A stretch of 64,000 nt of DNA, from assembly GCA_003952965.2 (NCBI GenBank), contig CM025851.1:18426797-18490796 (forward strand), written 5' to 3'. Every line of letters begins with the position of its first letter. Position 1 is the stretch's first letter. Positions 1-8,879 of the stretch are shown piece by piece. The stretch comes from Morella rubra (Eukaryota; Streptophyta; Magnoliopsida; Fagales; Myricaceae). The position numbers were made by a program, and so were the translations under genes. Below the pieces are notes generated by a model. That model was not told the DNA's origin. It saw only the letters and a list, made by a program, of their open reading frames with translations, and ran no database searches.

Positions 1-149
1 CTTTTGGGGGCATGGGCTATTGTCTTAGTTTATTGTGCCTCTACATCTATAATTGGAATCTCACCAATTGTAGGTGTAGTCGTAGAGGCAGGGGTAGATA
101 AATTAGGAGTTGTTGATTGCGAAGATGCAATTGGAGTTTGATGATCCAT
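1..149 (-). pseudogene. hAT transposase N-terminus (RICESLEEPER/BED type), broken
   Basis: From the ATG at 149 (minus strand) the reading is MDHQTPIASSQS..., a Ser/Thr/Pro-rich leader ending near a block resembling KTKTIAHAPK. Plant hAT transposases often have such a low-complexity leader before the BED zinc finger. A TAA at about codon 40, inside the leader, ends the frame and the following codons continue the family-like pattern, so the copy is probably dead. The acceptor TTTCAG directly before the ATG agrees with a 5'-UTR intron. The zinc finger and the hAT dimerisation domain would be left of the window. The family call rests on the leader and the adjacent terminus only. Confidence 0.45.
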
Positions 150-1049
150 CTGAAAGAAAGACACAATGCAAAGCCCTAAGACAACTCATTCTACCAACTT
201 AACCCAAATTTAAGACAGTAGAAAATGAACAAGATGCAAAATTAAAAACATATCACATAACACATAACAGATTCACAAAAACAGATCAACTTGGACTAAG
301 TATGGTATCTATGAAAACAGATTCGTGCTTTGGAAACTATCACGTTGTTTGACATATCACATAACAGATTCTATGAAAACAAATCAAATATTGATGCATA
401 ATATAACATATCAACTATTTTATATGTTAATTATTTTGTTTATGTTAACATATCACATAACAGATTCTAAGAAACAAGAGACTTTATTTGGACAATTTAA
501 TTTATTTTGTTTTTTCAAATCAATATTTTGTTACATTGTAATCTCTCATCCATTATAAAGTTCATTATGTTAAACCAACCTGTAGTGACTGATAATGCCT
601 ATCAAATTTATCTCTTCAAATAATCTAGTGACTCTGACCTCGTCCCTTTCAACCAGGCAGTACACTATCAAATTTAAGTGCTGCAAAATTGCAAACAAGA
701 GACAGCAACATCAAGAATCAATAGTTTGTTACAAATTGAAAACAGAGAAAATAAGATTTTAAAAGATCTTAGTTACAACTTACAAGTGAATCACGCTATG
801 AAGATACAAAATTTATAGGTACAAACAAAAAATAAGACAGCCTGTATAAATCGTGGGAGAAGAAACAAAATTACTGAGAACCATAGAAAAAAAACCCAAA
901 AGGAAAAAAAAAAAAGGAGTGGAAATTAAATCAGAAATTGTACTTACACATACCAGATGAGAAAACAAACATAGGTTACCAGCTTACCACTTACAGAGAG
1001 AGAAGTAGTGCTGCCAGTGAGAGAAAAAAAGCGGAAGTCGATGGAGAAA

Positions 1050-1125
1050 ATGGTAAGAGACTGCAAGAGAAGAGAGAGAGAGAGTAATGGCAGATGAATA
1101 GAGAGAGAGAGAGAGAGCTGAGGGA
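1050..1125. repeat. GA/CT-rich microsatellite in hAT leader
   Basis: Purine tract with several (GA)n runs separated by short interruptions. On the minus strand it is a pyrimidine-rich leader upstream of the hAT transposase start. Confidence 0.8.
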
Positions 1126-1475
1126 GGGAGGATTGTGATTTGCGAAGGAGAGGGGGGGCTTAGGGAGTTAGGGTTTTTTCACTGTGGATCAAAACGACAC
1201 GTTTTAATCCAAGGTGAATATATATATACTTTTAAAAAACCTACCAAACGACGTCGTTCTATTTAAAGTAGAACGACGTCATTTTAATCGTTAGTTAAAA
1301 AAAAAAATAACGGAACGGGTTTTCTATTGAACCGAAGGAAACTACCGCTTCCGGTTCCACCTCCAAATCCACCTCTAGGTCCGGTTCCTAAAAGCTACGG
1401 ACCTCAGCTTTCCGGAACCGATGACGGAACCGGAGCTGGAGCTCTGCCAGTAGCCGAATAGGACTAACAGCCCTA

Positions 1476-1896
1476 GCAACTGAGGAAGATGTTGAGGAAT
1501 TGGGAAACATTATTCTTCATCCGATGTTTGGTGGGCAGAAGAGAACTGAATCAGAGAAGAGATTGGATGGTAAATACTTTGTTATAGTTCAAGACCGCGA
1601 TTGGTATTGGAGAGCTTATCTTCCTAAAGGAGAAGATAGACCATCCAGCATGTAACCCATGTGGCTCGAGGTGCAATAGCCTTGAAGGACTTAAGTTTCC
1701 TAAAAGTCTTGTGATGGTACCTGGTTTGGATCTTGTCCAGGATTGGCAAATTGCGTACGCTGAATGGCTCGGGAAATCTGGCCAAGATGTGAAACTTCTT
1801 TATTTGAAGCAAGCCATTTTTGGGTTCTATTTCCTGCCAAATAATGACAATTTCTTCTTGCTTATGGAGGAGATAAAGAGCCTCCCGAACTGTTAA
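1476..1896 (+). pseudogene. GID1: GID1 gibberellin receptor, C-terminal part, pseudogene
   Basis: GID1 is the soluble nuclear gibberellin receptor, related to hormone-sensitive-lipase carboxylesterases, which binds DELLA repressors when GA is bound. The segment reads through family landmarks: VEELGNIILHPMFGG, the block KRLDGKYFVIVQDRDWYWRA, LPKGEDR, then after a frame change NPCGS, LEGLKFPKSLV, GLDLVQDWQ, then KLLYLKQA, GFYFLPNN, and a final LPNC before TAA at 1894-1896. This matches roughly the last 140 of about 345 family residues. The Ser-containing GDSSGGN nucleophile region would lie before the segment and is absent. The hAT terminus abuts the first codon, so the 5' half is presumably beyond the transposon. 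A two-base loss near 1640 shifts the frame. The residue replacing the lipase His is in QAIFGFY, as expected for a GID1-type non-enzyme. Confidence 0.85.
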
Positions 1897-3239
1897 TAGA
1901 CTACTTAACCCTCACCTACAGCATCCATGCATAACAGGAGCTTGACATTTTACTTGGGTTATTTTTGTCCCACTTTTCACTGATGGTGTGTAGTTGTTTG
2001 ATCGGCAGTATTACTTCTTACACAGTTGCCAATTACAGTGATAATGAGAGAGTTATGCCATTCTTGATTTGAAGATTACTATCTATGTCCTTTATGTGCA
2101 TTAAGATGTTCTCTAGGGGAATACCACTTTCAGCAACTTGGAGGAATCAGAATTCATTCATTTGCTTTTGGGATTTGGCTGAGTTGCGCTTGGAGAGGAG
2201 AAGAACGAAGGTGTGCTGTGCTTGGAGAAGAGAGAAGGACGAAGGCAATTGCTGTGTGTCGTTTTGATCGAAAAAGGCTTGTTTTACATGACTTAAACGG
2301 TTCATTTAGATTCTAGTTGCTTGACTGGAAAGCTGGACAAGTGAAGGTGAGCTAGCGAATTATCTGATGTGTTAATGGGTTCCATTAGAGGTGTTGACAA
2401 AATATGGACGGAATAATCAAATTGTTAGATAGGTAAGGACTCGGTGACCAATAAATAAAAAAAACTAATCCTAGTAACTATTTTATCACAAAGGTTAAAA
2501 ACCTAGTGACTTTCCCTTTTTTTTGGAAAAAAAAAAACTATAATGGCTACCAATTGAAGACATCTAATTTTGAAACGCCGCACACAATTCTTAAAATATT
2601 CGATTGCTCTCATTAATTATGTTATCCGTCCTTTAAGTCGAAGGGAATTGATGCAGCCAAATGAGCGTTCTCCAAATCTTACCCTGTTTGCGGTAGTGCT
2701 AATGCCGACTTTGCATTTGAACGTGTTAGACTTCTCGGGAATCCTAGCGTCGACACGTCGGCGAAAAGTTTTTTTCTTTGTTTCTTCGCCTGGTTGGCAT
2801 GGATTTGACATCTCCTTGTATTAAAGATGCCGTGTGACTGTTACGTGCAAGTTTCCAGCCGTTTGTTTTTGTGCTTTCATGTCCGAGTATACTTAATTTG
2901 GCATAGAGAATAACAAGCCTGCTCCCTTCCCTATATTCTTCTTCAAAGTTTTTTTATTTTTCCGAAATCAACTCTACAAAAGGTCGGCAATTAAAATAAA
3001 AGATAAATTTATTTTACAACTTCCAGTTACTAAGGTCTTGATATTTAGATTTCCAACTATTTTTTTTGGTCACATTATACTATCAATTATTGATTTTTAA
3101 TACTTTGTATTATTGTTAAATTTTTTTTTTTTTATAATTTTACCTGATCAATAAAAAAAAAAGGAGGATACAAATTATGTAAAGTACCATTGAGCCGCTA
3201 AAAGCACAGAACTGAATATGCGATTATGAGGTGGAGTAG
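1897..3239. other. Intergenic DNA, no gene seen
   Basis: The first few hundred bases after the GID1 stop look like 3'-UTR-derived sequence. The rest is AT-rich with poly-A/T runs (for example around 2455-2535 and 3060-3160). Short open frames here have no recognisable composition or motif. Confidence 0.6.
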
Positions 3240-3590
3240 TAGTAGCCGTGATAGTTGAGACAAAGCCAGACGTAAGGAGAGAGATCACAGAGAGCAAAGT
3301 CATCTCCATCGTGGGCTGAAAGACGAACTCTTCTAAGTAATGACTTCAGTGGATTCCAATCTTAGTTCATGAATTTTCTGTCGAATGTCGTGCAGAATCC
3401 AATGCTTTCGTTTCTCTGTCTTTCACGGCCTCTGTGGGCGGGGTTCCCATGTTCCTTTATTGCTTCCAATATACCTCGTAAAACTATAAATAACAACAAA
3501 CATCAGCCATCTAACTTTGTGTCCATTCCTCAAGTCATTTTGTTTGTAGTAGTTGCACTCTTCGAGCAATTAGTACAAGTCATCTTGAAA

Positions 3591-4778
3591 ATGGCAAACC
3601 AACCCACCCAGATTCGTCCATGGGGCCGTTTATCTTCTATAGCTCGTCCAGTCGCCCCACCCCCAGCCCCTACCCCTGAGCCGCGCCCACCTGTGGTTCG
3701 ACCAATGTTTAGGCCATTGGTGCCTTCTCAACGAACTCAACCTCAACAATCCACCGCACCCACATCTACAGTTGTGGGTTCAACTACCACAGTTAATGCT
3801 CCACTGCCAGTTCCAGTAGTTGCCACTACAGAACCACTTCCTGTTACTAATTCGGTCTCAATTCGATCCTCTCCCACTCCGAGAGGCTCAAACGCTTCCT
3901 CCGGAGTGCCAACTTCTGCATCTCCTCAGGCAGCACCAGTCCCTGTTGCACTTTCCCCGATTGCTAAGGCAGAACTTGCACCAACTTCTCTCGCTACAAA
4001 AACTGCAAAAATCACCACCGGCCCTTCTGCCACCGCTGCAAGTATGCGTTTGCCTAGTCCTATCCTTCCACCTAAAACCATTCAGCCTGACATTCAAACC
4101 TCTGCTAAATCCCCTAACTCCAAATCAACTGCGCAGCCACCCTCTCCTCTGAAGCTTCCGCCTTCCCATGTAAAGTCTGATCCCGAGCCTGAGCGAAAAG
4201 TTGTGGTGGTCCAAAAGACCATTGAAAAGCCTAAGTCATGGCTTGGTGGCAATGGTGACTCACAGAAGGAGTTTGGAGAGTCTTACAAGCCCAGCCTTGT
4301 TCATAATGGAAAGCAAGAAGTGTCTAAACAACTTGAAACCAAGGAGATGGAGAAACATAATCTGAAGAAGATTACGGATTCCGAGGTGGTGGGTGTGAGA
4401 GTTATAACAATTGCTGGTGAAAACAAAGGTGCTTTCATGGAACTAATCCAATCCCCAAAGAAACATGTAGTTGGGGATACACCTTATCTTAACAAGAATG
4501 GCAATCCTAAGATGCGGAGCCACGGTAGTGAGTATGAAAGTTATAGTACTAGTAGCGATAAGGAGGGGAAATCAAAGAAGGATAAGAGTCATAAAGGAAA
4601 AGTGATGAGTTCACTGCCAATGAGCGCGTTCATGAACAGCAATGTGCAGAGTATAAACAACTCCATTCTCTACAATTGCTCATGCACTCACCATGATCCT
4701 GGGGTGCACCTTGCTCTCTCTAGGAAGCCCGCTGGAGAATTCCAAGTAAAGGAACACCTTAACGGCAATCAGAATTAG
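3591..4778 (+). CDS. Proline-rich protein of unknown function, single exon
   Basis: 395 codons from ATG 3591 (MANQPTQIRPWGRLSSIARP) to TAG 4778. An in-frame ATG at 3369 would add 74 residues. The 3591 start is preferred because RPWxRLxSxARP matches what I recall as the N-terminus of a plant-specific family. Residues 1-200 are rich in Pro/Ala/Ser/Thr with PAPTPEPRPP-type stretches and look disordered. The middle is charged (KVVVVQKTIEKPKSWLGG). A Ser/Lys-rich segment (SSDKEGKSKKDKSHKGK) follows at about 320-335. The last 40 residues hold an ordered-looking motif, NNSILYNCSCTHHDPGVHLA, likely the conserved core of the family. There is no signal peptide or membrane segment in the 395-residue form, so a cell-wall role suggested by the proline content is not supported. 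A 5' UTR from about 3240 and a poly(A) signal at 4948 fit an expressed gene. Function is unknown. Confidence 0.8.
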   Translation: MANQPTQIRPWGRLSSIARPVAPPPAPTPEPRPPVVRPMFRPLVPSQRTQPQQSTAPTSTVVGSTTTVNAPLPVPVVATTEPLPVTNSVSIRSSPTPRGSNASSGVPTSASPQAAPVPVALSPIAKAELAPTSLATKTAKITTGPSATAASMRLPSPILPPKTIQPDIQTSAKSPNSKSTAQPPSPLKLPPSHVKSDPEPERKVVVVQKTIEKPKSWLGGNGDSQKEFGESYKPSLVHNGKQEVSKQLETKEMEKHNLKKITDSEVVGVRVITIAGENKGAFMELIQSPKKHVVGDTPYLNKNGNPKMRSHGSEYESYSTSSDKEGKSKKDKSHKGKVMSSLPMSAFMNSNVQSINNSILYNCSCTHHDPGVHLALSRKPAGEFQVKEHLNGNQN

Positions 4779-4947
4779 AGAGAGACAAAGACAAGAGCTA
4801 TTCCTTATGTGTTTCACGTTAGCTTCCTCTTATGTAAGAGAACAAAGTTCGGAGAGATTCGAGCGTTAGTAAGCAATGAATGGATCCTGATTCTTCATGG
4901 AATTAGGTTCCGTCGCTGCTACTGATTGTCCATTTCCTATGTTTGGT

Positions 4948-4953
4948 AATAAA
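4948..4953 (+). terminator. Probable poly(A) signal (AATAAA) of the proline-rich gene
   Basis: AATAAA lies 170 bases after the stop codon, followed by GT-rich sequence typical of a plant 3' end. Confidence 0.5.
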
Positions 4954-5022
4954 AAGGGTGGTTTGCAATGTATGTTCGAGTGTTGATCCGTACTCTAATA
5001 TTACACGCCATTAAGTCATCCT

Positions 5023-5310
5023 TTAATTCGATACTACAATCAACCAGCAAGTATAGCTCTGGTAGAAAGGGGTATTCCGTGATTCTAAAGGCAGCCCAAC
5101 GAGCAAGTTAGTGCGCAATCTAATTTGCACATCTTCTGACTTGCCTTGCCTTCCAATGGGACATTTCAGCAAACAGTCGCCGAATTTCACTAGCTGTCTC
5201 ATGAATTTGCACTCGGTGATATATATGCCTCCTGAATCCCGTACTGCACAGTGAGTGGACTGGTTCCATTTTATCCAACTTGACTGGTACCTCCCCAAGG
5301 AAACCACCAT
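5023..5310 (-). other. Unrecognised 95-codon open frame
   Basis: Uninterrupted minus-strand frame starting MVVSLGRYQSSWIKWNQS. The segments AVRDSGG and SYTCWLIV vaguely resemble the RNase H-like domain at the end of plant LINE polyproteins, but acidic catalytic residues at the expected spacing are not clear and no reverse transcriptase lies beside it. It may be a decayed LINE fragment or chance. No function is assigned. Confidence 0.2.
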
Positions 5311-5555
5311 TATAATCCTATAATATTGCAGATGCTACCGACAAGGAACCTCTGATTGCAGCGTCAAACGTAGCTATACGAAGCGAGCTTGAAATATGTG
5401 AGCGAGTATACCGAAGCAAAGGGGGTATATAAGATTTATTTAAAATATTTGCTAACAAATCGGATTTCTTACCCACAAAACGTATGGGATAGAACTTCTC
5501 CCCTTCGAATCTCATGTCCATGTTTCCATGGTTTTTTACCACTCAGAGCAACAAG

Positions 5556-5720
5556 TAGGGGTGTACATGCGCGAGGTCGGGTCGGGTCGGATCCTGTCAG
5601 GTACACGTGGACCCGTAGCCAGTTGCCCAATCCGACCAGTACACCCGACCCCGATCGTAAATGATATCTGAGCCCACTCGAATCCGACCCGATTTGGGTC
5701 GGGTCGAGTTTGGTCAGATT
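5556..5720 (+). mobile_element. hAT-like terminal remnant
   Basis: Begins TAGGGGTGTACATGCG, a form common at hAT and hAT-MITE ends in plants, followed by repeated GGGTCGGGTCGG words and their complement (CCGACC) within 150 bases. The matching opposite end (TACACCCCTA) was not found downstream, so this is a truncated copy or a solo end. Confidence 0.45.
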
Positions 5721-6390
5721 TTTTTTTATTTTTTGAAAATTTATGGATTGATTACCTGGATTATTTTTTAATTGTATGTGAAAGGTGAACTCTTCTTTAA
5801 TTCCGCATGAGCTCCAATAGGCATTATTTTTTTTGCAAAATGAGCTCCAATACTTGAATATGTACATAAAAATCCAATGGCCAAATGAAACAAGTAGCAA
5901 ACCCTCAACTTCAAGACCAAGCTCGAGTGTATAAGAGTGAAATCTAAACAAAAGTCATCCTACTGCCAGGAACGTCCATAGCTTGAATTCCAGTGTTTGT
6001 GGTCTTCCTTAGATATCTCTTTAGAAATTAATGTTTTCATATGAGCTCTGCCGGATATTTTGTTGTGTTTGTAGGGCTAGTTTTTGCATTTTGCTGTTCA
6101 ACCTAACATGTACATAAGGGGGTACCATCAGTTTATGTTCAATTGCATGCAGCAGAAAACATTTTGCATATAATAAAGATCAATGAGTTTTTATAGCATT
6201 GATGAAAGCTAGTAGCATGAATTTGCCAGCAAGGAATAAAACTAATTGTCCAAATTTGTTTTTGGACTCGTTTTACCTACAGACAAGGGTAAGGCACATA
6301 CCATCAGTTTTAAGTGTCACAATTGCACAAGAACCAACCAGTAAAGGCATCATAAGTCTCCTAAAAGAGGAGCTTTTAAAGCAAATATCC
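5721..6390. other. Intergenic DNA, no gene seen
   Basis: AT-rich DNA with no recognisable coding segment, terminal repeat or RNA gene. Short open frames are random in composition. Confidence 0.5.
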
Positions 6391-6394
6391 AGAC

Positions 6395-6845
6395 AATCTG
6401 CTTTAGTGCATTCACTCATTATTCAAGCTCACTATCACTTTTAATTTTTCTTAACCTAAAAATTACAACTGTTGGGTTGAAGGTGTAAACACATTCATTA
6501 ATGAGAGTTGACCATCAGAATTGGAAGAGAGAAATAGGCTTGCCTGCTGGACTAACAGTGATAAAGACCACTCAGTTAGAGAGTTAAGTGAGATTGAACT
6601 CCATTGGATCAAGCAGTTGATGACATTTGCTAGGTAGGTGAAACCAGCGCATGCAGGCTCAGGGAAAGAGGAGCTGCAAATACTGTCCAAATACAATCTG
6701 CTTTAGTGCATTGGAACAATAATATAATTGATTCATTCAAGCTCACATATGTAACTTTATTCAATATATTTCTTATGTCACTGAAAAATTAGGAACAAGT
6801 GAGGGAGTTGGGATTGAAGGTGTGAACACATGATTAATCGAAGGT
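6395..6845. repeat. Diverged tandem duplication of a gag-side segment
   Basis: The string ATCTGCTTTAGTGCATT occurs at about 6400 and again near 6698. Both are followed by TTCAAGCTCAC and then by a GTTGRGRTTGAAGGTGTRAACACAT stretch (about 6475 and 6810). The unit is about 300-340 bases. The two copies diverge strongly between these anchors. On the minus strand both give a VFTPS-containing peptide. Confidence 0.55.
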
Positions 6846-7229
6846 GAATTAGGAGTTGAGGACATCAGATTTTGTTGCTGAAGAGATGAAATGAGGCTTT
6901 GGCACTGCTCATGGATAAGTGATAACCCTTGAGTTGAATTGAATTTTGGATCAAGAGTGGCACTATGAGCAGAGGTAGTGTTGGATGCATTGCAGCCCTT
7001 AGTGAACTTGAATCCTGGTGGAAAACTGGGATTGGTATGAGGATAGTTTTCTAGATTCAGAGAAGAATTTGCAGGAGAGTGAGGTTGTGAGTTTGGGGAG
7101 GATTGATTGTGTGTTTCTTTTGAGATGTGAGGAATCATGCTCTGTTTGTAAAAGAAAGAAACATATTGAAATAACGTAGAAGAATGTAGAAGATGTATGC
7201 ATAAGCTTTTTAATTTCTCTCTAATACCA
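6773..7229 (-). mobile_element. Copia A: gag segment and primer binding site (minus strand)
   Basis: The minus-strand frame 7138-6773 reads like the linker part of a Ty1/copia gag (PSFPPGFKFTKG..., then LIHEQCQSLISSLQQQ). A primer binding site of the initiator-tRNA-Met type, TGGTATTAGAGAG, lies at 7229-7217 directly inside the LTR. This is the 5' portion of the element whose pol lies at 8880-12093 on the other strand. It is an old, broken copy. Confidence 0.65.
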
Positions 7230-7386
7230 TTTCACAGTCTGAATTGTATAAAAGCAAGTGATCTTATTCAATGAGAACTTGTTCCTTATTATACATGGCT
7301 GAGTTTGATATGACACATTAAAAACTAACTAATAGCTTTAACAAACTAACTTATATTTGTGTAACAGATTTATTGTTACTGTAATA
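7230..7386 (-). repeat. Copia A LTR (5' LTR, in minus orientation)
   Basis: About 157 bases. Its reverse complement matches the LTR at 12102-12256 over the full length, about 90% identical by eye, including the TATAAGTTAGTTTGT and GAACAAGTTCTCATTGAA blocks. The flank just outside (7387-7391, GAATC) is the reverse complement of GATTC, the five bases just outside the other LTR. Confidence 0.85.
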
Positions 7387-7547
7387 GAATCCCCACTCCC
7401 GCGGGCTTAGTCGTGCTTCTTCAATTTGCCTAAAAAAAAAAAACAAGATTGAAATTCCCAAAATCCAAAAGGAGCTTCGAGAGGACCAAATCTTTTGTTT
7501 TGTAGGATCTAGCGTGGAGTAGGAACGTGGCATTACCTACTTGTTGC

Positions 7548-7740
7548 TAGGGCTGTACAAATTTTTCCCGACCCGGACCGCATTAAACCTACCGAATATG
7601 GGCGGGCTCTACACAAGCCTGGGTGGGGGTGGGCTCAAAATGCTGCAACCCGACTATATTTCGATCGGGCCTCGATATATGTTTAACCCAACCGAGGCAC
7701 CCGAAATCATGTCACACTGAGTAGCCGATTCAAAACCCTA
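7548..7740 (+). mobile_element. hAT-like terminus (truncated)
   Basis: Starts TAGGGCTGTACAAATTTTTC, sharing TAGGGCTGT with the hAT terminus at 1475. It then has CCCGACCCGGACCGC and several GGGCGGGCT/CCCGA words as in hAT subterminal DNA. No matching right end (ACAGCCCTA) was found before 8880. It runs straight into leader-like DNA (AAAACCCTAAGCTTCGATTCC) of the IQD fragment, so it may be part of an element that captured that fragment. Confidence 0.5.
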
Positions 7741-8196
7741 AGCTTCGATTCCTTCTCCTTTTCTGCGGTCGGGCCTCAACCTGCTTGCCAGATGCCAGTT
7801 GTCGTCATCTACCTAATTTGCTGCCGAGCCGGCAGCCCGATTGTTGAGTCTTTCTCGCTCTTCCTCTTCTCTTCTCTTCCCGATTGTTTCTCTTATTTTG
7901 TTGTCTTCCATGGCCATCCATTAGCACATCTGGAGCAATACAGCTCAAGGTGGGTTTCTACTGTTTTGGCATTCGTCAATGATATGTTTGTCCATTTTTG
8001 TCCTCATTTATGGGAGTTCTATGTTCCTATCTCTCTCTATAAGCGGCGTGTCTGCAAAATTATCTGAAGAATTTGATCTAGTTTCCTTGTTCAACGAGAA
8101 ATCTTTCGATTTTGGCACCTGGGCGTCGCAACATCTTTTGGGTTGAGTTTTTTATTCTTACTTTGCTTTGATTTTCTAAAGGTGAATGACTAGAGA

Positions 8197-8437
8197 ATGG
8201 GGAAGAAAGGGGGCTGGTTTTCTGCAGTGAAGAAAGCTTTCAGGCCTAAGCCCAAAGATAAGGTTTGGACGTTTCTATCTATCCTTGTTATCTCGAACAT
8301 AGAATGAGCCTTTTTGTTATTTCTTGTGCAACTAGAACGATTAGATTGTAATTAATGTTCTCTGTCATTGTTTTTATCAGAAAACTCACCAACCAAAAAC
8401 TGGTTGTCCATGCAGTCCTATTAGATTCTTCAACTAA
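8197..8437 (+). pseudogene. IQD (IQ67-domain calmodulin-binding) gene, 5' fragment
   Basis: IQD proteins are plant microtubule/plasma-membrane scaffolds that bind calmodulin through IQ motifs. Exon 1 (8197-8262) reads MGKKGGWFSAVKKAF then RPKPKDK, the hallmark N-terminus of the family, and ends at a GT donor (8263). A possible second exon starts after TTTTTATCAG at 8381 as KTHQPK but soon departs from the family's KKWFGK block and stops at 8435-8437. No IQ67 domain or later exon was found before the copia pol begins at 8880. Leader-like DNA with a possible 5'-UTR intron precedes the ATG (about 7740-8196). The fragment is not functional as an IQD protein. It lies between a hAT-like terminus and the copia element. 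Confidence 0.7.
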
Positions 8438-8879
8438 AGTGGATACATCCAATTCTGGTAACATATATTTCCTTTTTTGTTGATGCGGTCGCCTGTCCTT
8501 TTATTGATTTTCTTCAAAGAAAAATGATCAAATAAGTGTTTCTAATTTCTGTCAGTGGTTTTACTTTTTTGGTAATCATTGTTTAGGAAATGGTAAATTA
8601 TTATTAAATCATGGTGAAGATGTAGAGTTTGGTATGTTCTAGTTTATTTAGGTGTTTCATGATCTATCTAATTTCTTTGTTCAAAGGGTGTCAAATCTTG
8701 AATCATTTGGGTGTTCTGCAAATTAGCTCTGGTTGTTAGAGTTTAGGTTTAGCTGAATAGAACCTTTCTTCCTTCTCTTAGTTTCTTGATGGAGTGTGTG
8801 AAGTGAGAATCCATGACTTCATATCTGCTTAGTAGTTTAACACTATAACTACCTCTGTTCATTCTTTTTCCTTTTCAAA
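8438..8879. other. Intron-like remainder, no gene seen
   Basis: T-rich DNA following the IQD fragment, consistent with decayed intron sequence. No coding segment recognised. The copia pol begins right after it. Confidence 0.4.

Larger units (their letters stand above)
1..1475 (-). mobile_element. hAT-family DNA transposon, 5' end (continues left of window)
   Basis: The right edge, read on the minus strand, begins TAGGGCTGTTAG, a plant hAT-type terminus; a second terminus with the same first nine bases lies at 7548. Subterminal DNA (about 1310-1475) repeats CGGTTCC/GGAACCG words and has an ACGACGTCGTT palindrome, both common in plant hAT ends. Next on the minus strand come a CT-rich leader, a donor-like GTAAGT near 1003, a long 5'-UTR intron, and an acceptor (TTTCAG) just before an ATG at 149. 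The eight bases outside the terminus (1476-1483, GCAACTGA) would be the target duplication, but the other end is outside the window. The element sits inside the GID1 remnant. Three copies of a CATATCACATAACAGATTC-like word lie between 245 and 470. Confidence 0.7.

Noticed and set aside
2570-2824. Overlapping open frames on both strands as a small gene
   Set aside because: No motif, no splice or poly(A) context, and equally open on both strands.
5469-5951. 160-codon frame on the minus strand
   Set aside because: Runs through the hAT-like terminal repeat (CCGACC words) and AT-rich DNA. No recognisable domain, and composition changes along its length.
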